Below, piece by piece: positions 57,791-64,000 of a DNA stretch of 64,000 bases. The position numbers and the translations under genes are program-made. The notes under the pieces are model-generated. The model was not told where the DNA came from and did no database searches. It worked only from the letters and a program-made list of their open reading frames with translations. How positions within the stretch are numbered: position 1 is the stretch's first letter; each line of letters begins with the position of its first letter. This stretch comes from Allolobophora icterica (taxonomy: Eukaryota > Annelida > Clitellata > Crassiclitellata > Lumbricidae), in NCBI GenBank assembly GCA_963556255.1, contig OY744606.1, positions 72,949,426 through 73,013,425 on the forward strand, in the 5' to 3' direction.

Positions 57791-58199
57791 AATTCCTTAA
57801 TATGAGCTATGCTCAGTATTCTGTAACAGCATTGTGTGTGTAATTCAACCATGTTGTGTCTTAGCATCACCTTTATCCTTGTCCAGGACTGGGAAAACCA
57901 AAAACACCAGTGCCGCAGTTAACAAACATGGGCCCATGCCAAACATGACACAATGAAGGCCAATTGAGCACTTTTAATCGAAGAAATTTTACTCTAGTAA
58001 TGTGAGCCCCATAAAAAGATAATAAACCTATTAAGATATAAAATGTCATTCATGCATATATTTGCATGCATACAAATATATATTTAAATAAATATATATT
58101 AAAACAAATACACATACACACACATACATACATAAAGACACAGTTACATTCAAACGTGCATACATGCACACATACATACAATACAGCTGTAATTTGATA

Positions 58200-58500
58200 A
58201 TGCCCTCCTTACGAAGTTAAGAAGTGCACATTGAAGCTGAGCAACCATTCAGACACTGGAAGAGGTAAGTTTTCAGTTTAAGAGGTAAGTTTTCAGTTTA
58301 AAGCAAAAGACAGTCTCTCTAAGGAAGGTGCGAACATGAATAGGTAGAGAGTTCTCGATGGAGGGAATGGCAACTGAGAATGAACGCCAGGCAAAGACAA
58401 GACATGTACCAGGAATAACAGGCTTTCCAGCAGATGCCGATCGAAGACACGACTGACCTTAAACAGAGTTGCAGGGTGTGACCATGAAAGATAAGTAAAA
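58200..58500 (-). mobile_element. LINE ORF2 C-terminal fragment
   Basis: The minus-strand translation gives AWRSFSVAIPSIENSLPIHV and, after it, FKLKTYL, the terminal block of CR1-type LINEs. A 20-bp word GAGGTAAGTTTTCAGTTTAA is tandemly doubled at 58262-58301. Confidence 0.72.
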
Positions 58501-58664
58501 TGACAGATGATCTGCACGTGCTCTGTACATGAGGAGTGCCAAAGGACAATTGCGAGACTTTAAGTAAGATACAGTGATCCACACAGTTAAATAACAGCAA
58601 AGGTATTTTGAAAGTTAAAGTTGAAACATACACATATACATGCACATATACATAAATAAATACA

Positions 58665-58797
58665 TGGGTATCATGCAGACTGAGTGCCTGTGTAGTGAGT
58701 ATATAAACAATACGGCTGACACTGACTTTGCTCCAACAGAGCACTGCTACCTAACTGCCACATATCATAATGCAGTTCTCTAACTAAATAAGTAATA
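58665..58797 (-). repeat. TTACTTAGCGAATT-type MITE copy (family P), inverted
   Basis: Contains GACTGAGTGCCTGTGTAG, CGGCTGACACTGACTT and GCTCCAACAGAGCACTGCTA in the orientation opposite to the copies at 59915 and 60209. Confidence 0.7.
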
Positions 58798-58836
58798 AAC
58801 ATGATCTTTAATTGACTTCTTAAGAAACAGAACTAA

Positions 58837-58837
<1 letters not shown>

Positions 58838-58876
<39 letters not shown>

Positions 58877-58890
58877 TATAATAATAATCT
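58838..58890. repeat. (ATA)n microsatellite
   Basis: About 50 bp of ATA/TAA trinucleotides. Confidence 0.95.
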
Positions 58891-59017
58891 TCGTTTAATA
58901 TCTTCAAACTGACAACAACGCAGTATGATTATAAATCAGTACATGTTATGCGATAAATCTTAACTACTAACAGAACAGACAGCCTGCAATACACGGCGCA
59001 AATTGCAGCCTACAAAG

Positions 59018-59100
59018 CATGTCCGACTATGGGACTCGATCTCTGTACCTCTCGCACTCTACGCCAGATGTTATCCAATGCGCTACCCGGCCCCCCCAAT
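59018..59100 (-). mobile_element. tRNA-derived SINE head
   Basis: Minus strand: GGTAGCGCATTGGATAACAT (A-box) and GAGATCGAGTCCCATAG (B-box), about 35 nt apart. Confidence 0.65.
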
Positions 59101-59238
59101 ATAGTGAGTGTTTGAAATGGTTACTGAGTGTTGTGGGAACAGCAAGTGTAATTTGGCACTTGCGTTGTTTTGTGCAATATGTCCAACCCTTTGTTGGTGC
59201 TGTACAGTCAATCATGTAATAAAAGTCTGTGTTTGTCA

Positions 59239-59545
59239 CTTACTTACTTAGCGAATTGCATTATGAGATGTGGCAAGTAGGTAGCAGTGCTCTATTGGAG
59301 TGAATCTGCGAAGTCCGTGGCAACAATATTGTTTATATAAACATGCACTCAGTCCGTGTCATACAGGATACTAAAAAGTCGGTAGTCACATGGCTACCGA
59401 CTTTGATGGCTACATGGGGTAAATGTGAAGACTGAGCATCTGTGTACATAAATAATACGGTTGCCACTGACTTAGCTCCAACAGAGCGCCGCTACCTCCC
59501 AGCCACATCCCACAATGCAATGCGCTAAGTAAATAAGTAAAACGC
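59239..59545. mobile_element. Foldback element (family P palindrome)
   Basis: The left arm from 59242 (TTACTTACTTAGCGAATTGC ...) and right arm ending ...GCAATGCGCTAAGTAAATAA near 59540 are inverted copies of the same ~135-bp family P sequence. In the centre AAAGTCGGTAG and CTACCGACTTT form a perfect 11-bp stem (59375-59404). Confidence 0.85.
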
Positions 59546-59914
59546 ACTTTAAGTAAAATGAACTTTAATTTGCTTGAAAATTATAATATATGCAAACATC
59601 TTAGGAAATGGTTATTTATATATATAAATATATACTAAGTATCTCAGCAACGTCTGCAATTGTCATACGCGGCATTATACCAGAAAGTTAAGGTTCAGTC
59701 TTCCAAAACTACGCCAAAATTAGAAGTTTACCAAACAATGAACTCTTTGCAAATGACTGCGTGTAATTCAGAAATTGTATTTTGGGCAATAGGAAGTGTA
59801 TCAGGGTACTTGCGGTTGTTTTTGCGTTATACTGCTTTAAATAAAGATCTGTTTGTATTGCGGTTGTTTTTGCATTAGGCCTACACTGTTTGCAATATAA
59901 ACGCGTGTTCTTTT

Positions 59915-60056
59915 TACTTACTTACTTACTTAGCAAATTTTAATGCAGGATGTGGCTGGTAGGTAGTGATGCTCTATTGGAGCAGTCAGTGGCAACCATA
60001 TTTTTTATATACATAGGCACTCAGTCTTAGCATTTACCCAATTCGCTAAGTAAAGT
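59915..60056 (+). mobile_element. Family P MITE, direct copy
   Basis: Begins TTACTTACTTAGCAAATT and ends ACCCAATTCGCTAAGTAAAG, so its termini are themselves inverted repeats. It contains GGATGTGGCTGGTAGGTAGT and TAGGCACTCAGTCTTAGCAT. Confidence 0.78.
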
Positions 60057-60208
60057 CAGTAACGAACACGAACTGATATTGCACACACAACTAAATGATT
60101 TTATTTAAAACAATATAGCACAGAACTGGAAGTGCCAGAATAGTTTCCTATTTTCCCAACACACATTATATAGCTCAAAACAACTATAAAGAGGAAACTA
60201 AAGTTTGT

Positions 60209-60345
60209 GTTACTTACTTAGCGAATTGCAGTATGGGATGAGGCTGGTAGCTAGCGGCGCTCTACTGGAGCGATGTCATTGGCGACCGTATAGTTTATAT
60301 AGACTGGCACTCGGTCTTCGCATTTACCCTACATGGCTATGTAGA
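60209..60345 (+). mobile_element. Family P MITE, direct copy
   Basis: TTACTTACTTAGCGAATTGC, GGATGAGGCTGGTAGCTAGC, TGGCACTCGGTCTTCGCATT. The right terminus is less clear than in the 59915 copy. Confidence 0.72.
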
Positions 60346-61189
60346 CGATGATTGCAGATCCTGAAAATGCAACACAGAATGTCACTGAAAGCACATTAAG
60401 AAGCACATAAATTTTAATGATTGCTTGACAATGTTGACATCTACCAGAAACCCAAGTATGATGATAGTCTGAGGTCCGACCACTGGTTGATTCTTCGAAC
60501 AACCACGAGCAAGTCTGTTAAGCGCTATATATATTAATGGCAATCTTGGTCATAGCTGTGTCTTCATTGCACAAAATTAATATGGTAATAGGTGATGCGA
60601 ATTTACGATTAAGATTACAGTGATTACTTACTTGAATCATCAGAAGTTCTCGAAATTTGTAATCTATAGGCTCACAGGTCCGCCATTATCCTATGATGTC
60701 ATGGGCTCTGGGCCCCCGCTGCACCAACCGATGGAATTCATGCGCCACGCGACAATGTGTTGAAAAATAATATAGTCCCTCGTATTCCACAACTGCGAAG
60801 GTGAAAGAATAAAATTTCGAAACAATTGGCCTTCAGTTATTTACACTGAAACGTCGCACAACAACACACTTACTCAGTAATCTATAATAACTTCTATTTT
60901 AAAGAATTTTTTCAGGCATTGGCCATTTGTGACAGAATTAAACATCACAGAAATAATTGGTTATAATAGTTGGTCCCAAATTAATAACAACGGGTTGTGC
61001 TTCAAAACATATTTACTTTATTTTAAAATAAATTAATTTTAATTTTTGCGAATTTTATACTGCGCGGCAAATGCCTAAAAAGTATTAATGCGCTTAGTCA
61101 TCTGGAATATTACTGATCAGAACTATTTTTAGATAAGTAAGAAAGCATGCAAATGATCATCTGTACCACTTCATATCAAAGTCTAAATG
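60346..61189. other. No gene supported
   Basis: AT-rich DNA with one less AT-rich patch (60670-60760). No domain, splice-flanked exon or repeat is recognised. Confidence 0.4.
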
Positions 61190-61490
61190 TGACCTCGGCC
61201 AAGAAAAGTGACCACTTGTCGGGAATGGACTTATTAGCATTTTCCACAAGCTTACACCTTAAGTAAATCAGGATAAAAATTTCAGAACGTTTGGCCCATA
61301 ATTTATACATTTTTCACAAAAATATAAAATATATGGCGGGAAATCGCACATAAATATTTAATGTGTCTCTACCAAATCCATTAATAACAAAATTTCGCCT
61401 TAACGCATCAAGTAGCATAAGATTTAAAAACGCATTTTCTGGCTAATCTAATACGCGACAATTAAGTGGTCGTTTTTCTTGCCGAGCTCA
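61190..61490. mobile_element. Inverted-repeat element, family unknown
   Basis: Left TGACCTCGGCCAAGAAAAGT (then GACCACTT) and right (reverse complement) TGAGCTCGGCAAGAAAAACG (then GACCACTT). No target-site duplication is evident. Confidence 0.6.
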
Positions 61491-61564
61491 CAAATATCTA
61501 AATACCCTATTCAAATGTCCGATTTATTTTTAACCCAGCTGCTCTCGTTAGACTTCTGAACATA

Positions 61565-61890
61565 GACATGCCCAAATAAACCGCCCTCAAGCTATTCAGA
61601 ATGCCCTCGCCCGTGCTGTCACTAAACCCCTAAACACCACCACATGATCACTAATTAATTCTGTCCTCAAATCTCTCCACTGGCTTAAAATACCCGAACG
61701 AATAGAATATAAAGTGATATCACTCACCTACAATACAACAGTAAAACCCAACTCGTTTGGTTTGGTACAAAGCAGCAATTATCTAAACTTGATTTCTCAC
61801 TTCTATCAGCTCACTTTCCGACCTTCTCATACTCCACGAATGTCCGCGAGCTGGGAACCGCCTCAGACTAACCTTTGCTTCTCATTTGCT

Positions 61891-61951
<61 letters not shown>

Positions 61952-62285
61952 GTCTGTCTGTCTGTGTTTTTCATCATTTTAAGTCTTTCTGTTTCCGTGA
62001 GGCTCACACGCTGAGAGCGCCTCTGAATAGTTCGCACTGTGAGAGGTGCTTTATAAATTCCAAGATACCATACCATACCATAACATACCATACTTAAATC
62101 CTCCCAGCCCTCCTATCTCCGTCAGCTGTTCACGGTTCAACCACTTCGCTCAACCTGCTGCTCTTCCGCCCAAACACCAATTCTCCGCCCTGCCGTCACT
62201 TCATCACTAAAATTTGCGAATCGCTCCATAGCCCTAGATGTTCTACCCCTCTGAAACAAACTCCTACCAGTACTTAAGCTCAAAT
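61565..62285 (+). mobile_element. CR1/L2-like LINE ORF2 C-terminus, split by a nested insertion
   Basis: 61565-61742 reads AIQNALARAVTK, LKSLHWLKIPERIEYKVISL and TYNTT. 62093-62285 continues with SYLRQLFTVQPLRSTCSSSA and AVTSSLKFANRSIA. Both parts match the LINE at 4085-4668 in order, with the insertion 61743-62092 between them. Confidence 0.83.
61743..62092 (+). mobile_element. Second LINE 3' end with (TGTC)n and (ACCAT)n tail, nested
   Basis: Contains a (TGTC)n run (61892-61965), then FREAHTLRAPLNS in a short frame. It ends GAGCGCCTCTGAATAGTTCG, GAGAGGTGCTTTATAAATTC and CATACCATACCATAACATAC. The 3' end is the same as the tails at 28430-28500 and 27820-27870. Confidence 0.75.
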
Positions 62286-62307
62286 GCATGTGTGCATGTA
62301 CAGGATG

Positions 62308-62460
62308 TATGTATGCATGTATAATGTATGTATGTATGTATGTATGTATGTATGTATGTATGTATGTATGTATGTATGTATGTATGTATGTATGTATGTA
62401 TGTATGTATGTATGTATTCATTCATTCATTCATTCATTCATTCATTCATTTATTCATTCT
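62308..62460. repeat. (ATGT)n followed by (ATTC)n microsatellite
   Basis: About 105 bp of ATGT units, then about 45 bp of ATTC units. A further ATGT run occurs at 62520-62682. Confidence 0.95.
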
Positions 62461-62467
62461 GGAAATG

Positions 62468-62509
62468 TATATAGCGCCTCTTCAAGAGACCTACTCAGAG
62501 GTGCTCTGT
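62468..62509 (-). repeat. LINE/SINE 3' tail remnant
   Basis: The reverse complement reads AGAGCACCTCTGAGTAGGTC and then GAGGCGCTATATAC, the tail shared by the SINE at 27655 and the LINE at 28430. Confidence 0.65.
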
Positions 62510-63011
62510 ATGTATGCACGTATGCATATATGCATGCATGTATGTATGTATGTATACCTGCATGAATGTATGTATGTATGCATGTAAGTGTGTATGAATG
62601 TTGGTATGTATGCGTGCCTGTATGCGCGTATGTACAGTATGTATGTATGTATGTATGTATGTATGTATGTATGTATGTATCATCATTCTGTTCACAATAA
62701 ATAGATTCCTTTCGAACGATTTAAGGCAAATTCAACATATTCCATATTAGTCCCCAGGTGTCGCATTTTCTGTTTTTCAAAATTTAGTTAGCAATCTCAT
62801 GCTACACGGTTATAATAATAATTATAAATAGCAGACTTTAACAATACTGTACTTAACTTCAAAAAATTCTGAAATAACTATTTTCAGCTTAGACAAAACA
62901 GTGCTTCATAATTTTCAGATGCTGTTAGAATTTTGCTTCGTTTTCTCTAAAACACCTTTTAAATTGTAATCAATAACTGTTAAGTAAACCGGAACAACAA
63001 CAACAACAACC

Positions 63012-63125
63012 AAAACTCCGCCACTGTTCGTACTCTGACAGTGCCAGTCCCAAGCCTGGATAAAGGAGGAGGGCGACGCTAATCATCTTTGTTATGACAC
63101 AGCGTCGCTAAACTGAAACTGCTAC
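63012..63125 (-). repeat. Unclassified interspersed repeat, copy 2
   Basis: Reverse complement of 6908-7020: GTACTCTGACAGTGCCAGTC, AGGAGGAGGGCGACGCTAAT and AGCGTCGCTAAACTGAAACT correspond. 62690-63011 shows no feature. Confidence 0.75.
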
Positions 63126-63392
63126 TGTTTACTACAGTCTACTTTTCAATCCAGGAATAAGTCTTTGGCCTTTTACTAAAGGTTTCCGTGGAGAGGAACA
63201 TTACTTTGAGCGCCTGCTAACTGTGGGGTGAACTAGAAATAAACAAGTGAGTTGGTTAGAGGAAGAACTTTTTAAAATCATTGCACTGGAAAAGTTTTAA
63301 GTGCTGAAAAATGATTCCACGGAGAAGAACAGTAGAGTGGATTCTATAAATTAATTTATCTCAGTCCCGCCTAATGGTAGATTAAATGTTAT

Positions 63393-63742
63393 CATAGGAG
63401 TAATTTGTGGGGGTACGAGTGGTACCTGTATCCCCACTCTTTGGACTGGGGGTACCGTACCCCCACTTTTTGAATAATGCCATTCAGTATTTTATTATTG
63501 TGCCTTCCCAGAGATCGCAGTTTCCGCCTTGTTTCGTGTAGGCCTATGCAAGGGTTAAAGTGGGGTGGGAACGGCGTTTCCACTGCTCTCGAAATTCTTT
63601 GCTTCTTGCATTCCCACTGCTCACGCATTCGTTTCCATGAAACTCTTCTTTGGCGTTCCCATTGCTCACCCAAACCACTTTAACCACTGGGCTTATGTAA
63701 GAAATTGGTACCCCCACTTTTTAGACCAAAGTTTCGCCTGTG
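63393..63742. mobile_element. hAT-like MITE, inverted relative of 5693-5891
   Basis: CATAGGAGTAATTTGTGGGG at the left and TTTTAGACCAAAGTTTCGCC at the right. Internally TTCCCAGAGATCGCAGTTTC and GCCTTGTTTCGTGTA are the reverse complement of 5745-5790. No clear target duplication remains. Confidence 0.7.
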
Positions 63743-63817
63743 CGCCAAACACTTTGCACATTCACCGAATACGCGCTGCAGCTGCAGCATATAAATGTAG
63801 GCCTACACGTTTTTATA

Positions 63818-64000
63818 TAGCGACCGTATGGCCTCGATCCTTCTCATTTTTCAACGAATTGATCGGGTGAGATCTTTCACCACCGCTGCCCGTATGAATA
63901 AGCGTAACGCCATTTAAGGTCCCCGTGTGCGGACCGTGCTAGCCCGAGATTTAAATCTCTGTAATAAGCCAATTTCGGTAGGCGAACCGCGATCCGCACG
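63818..64000 (-). repeat. Unclassified SINE-like repeat M, copy 3 (cut by window end)
   Basis: TAGCGACCGTATGGCCTCGA, TTGATCGGGTGAGATCTTTC, ACCACCGCTGCCCGT and GCGATCCGCACG at the window edge. It is the best-preserved copy. Read on the minus strand the 3' part is GGTCGCTATATAAAAACG. Confidence 0.65.

Noticed and set aside
63393..63742. 8-bp target duplication for this MITE copy
   Set aside because: Flanking words (aatgttat and the bases after 63742) do not match, so I do not claim a duplication here.

Overview
This is a window of animal nuclear DNA. Its genes are split by introns with ordinary GT/AG splice sites. The space between and inside them is filled with LINEs, tRNA-derived SINEs, DNA transposons, microsatellites, a minisatellite and a satellite. 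A THUMPD3-type tRNA methyltransferase gene and a ZNFX1-type helicase gene, the mix of CR1/L2-like and RTE-like LINE remnants, and the frequent word 'taggcctac' suggest a marine invertebrate. I favour a deuterostome such as an echinoderm or hemichordate, but this is inference and other marine invertebrates are not excluded.

Two protein-coding genes are supported. (1) THUMPD3 (tRNA m2G methyltransferase) lies on the minus strand from the ATG at 30076 to the stop at 12649. Nine exons with matching phases give about 479 residues (the human protein is about 507). One exon, 20389-20402, is only 14 nt long and encodes the catalytic motif IV core PFGK plus two bases of the next Arg. Its introns hold most of the repeats of the left half. 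(2) A ZNFX1-like gene lies on the plus strand. One very large coding exon (39084-45282, about 2066 residues) carries an ARM-like N-terminus, an SF1 helicase and a long array of NFX1-type zinc fingers. It ends inside the C-terminal RZ-type finger at a splice donor. I did not find the last exon. The two genes are divergent, separated by about 9 kb that includes a 1.6-kb minisatellite of 25-bp units.

Layout: 0-1.5 kb, an almost intact but frameshifted Tc1/mariner element; 2-3.7 kb, microsatellites; 4-13.5 kb, LINE 3' ends, nested hAT-like elements and unclassified repeats; 12.6-30.1 kb, THUMPD3 with intronic repeats; 30.7-32.3 kb, minisatellite; 32.7-38.2 kb, four hAT-type insertions and an RTE-like LINE remnant; 39.1-45.3 kb, the ZNFX1-like exon; 46.2-53.5 kb, two hAT elements with transposase relics, a CATATG-rich satellite and small MITEs; 53.5-64 kb, LINE and SINE remnants, a foldback MITE family and a copy of the composite repeat also seen near 6-7 kb.

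The most striking non-genic signal is a set of at least 12 insertions with hAT features. Most have a perfect 8-bp target-site duplication readable in the sequence, and three carry recognisable transposase relics. Several have subterminal regions made of degenerate short repeats. No CRISPR array, rRNA gene, stand-alone tRNA gene or operon is present.
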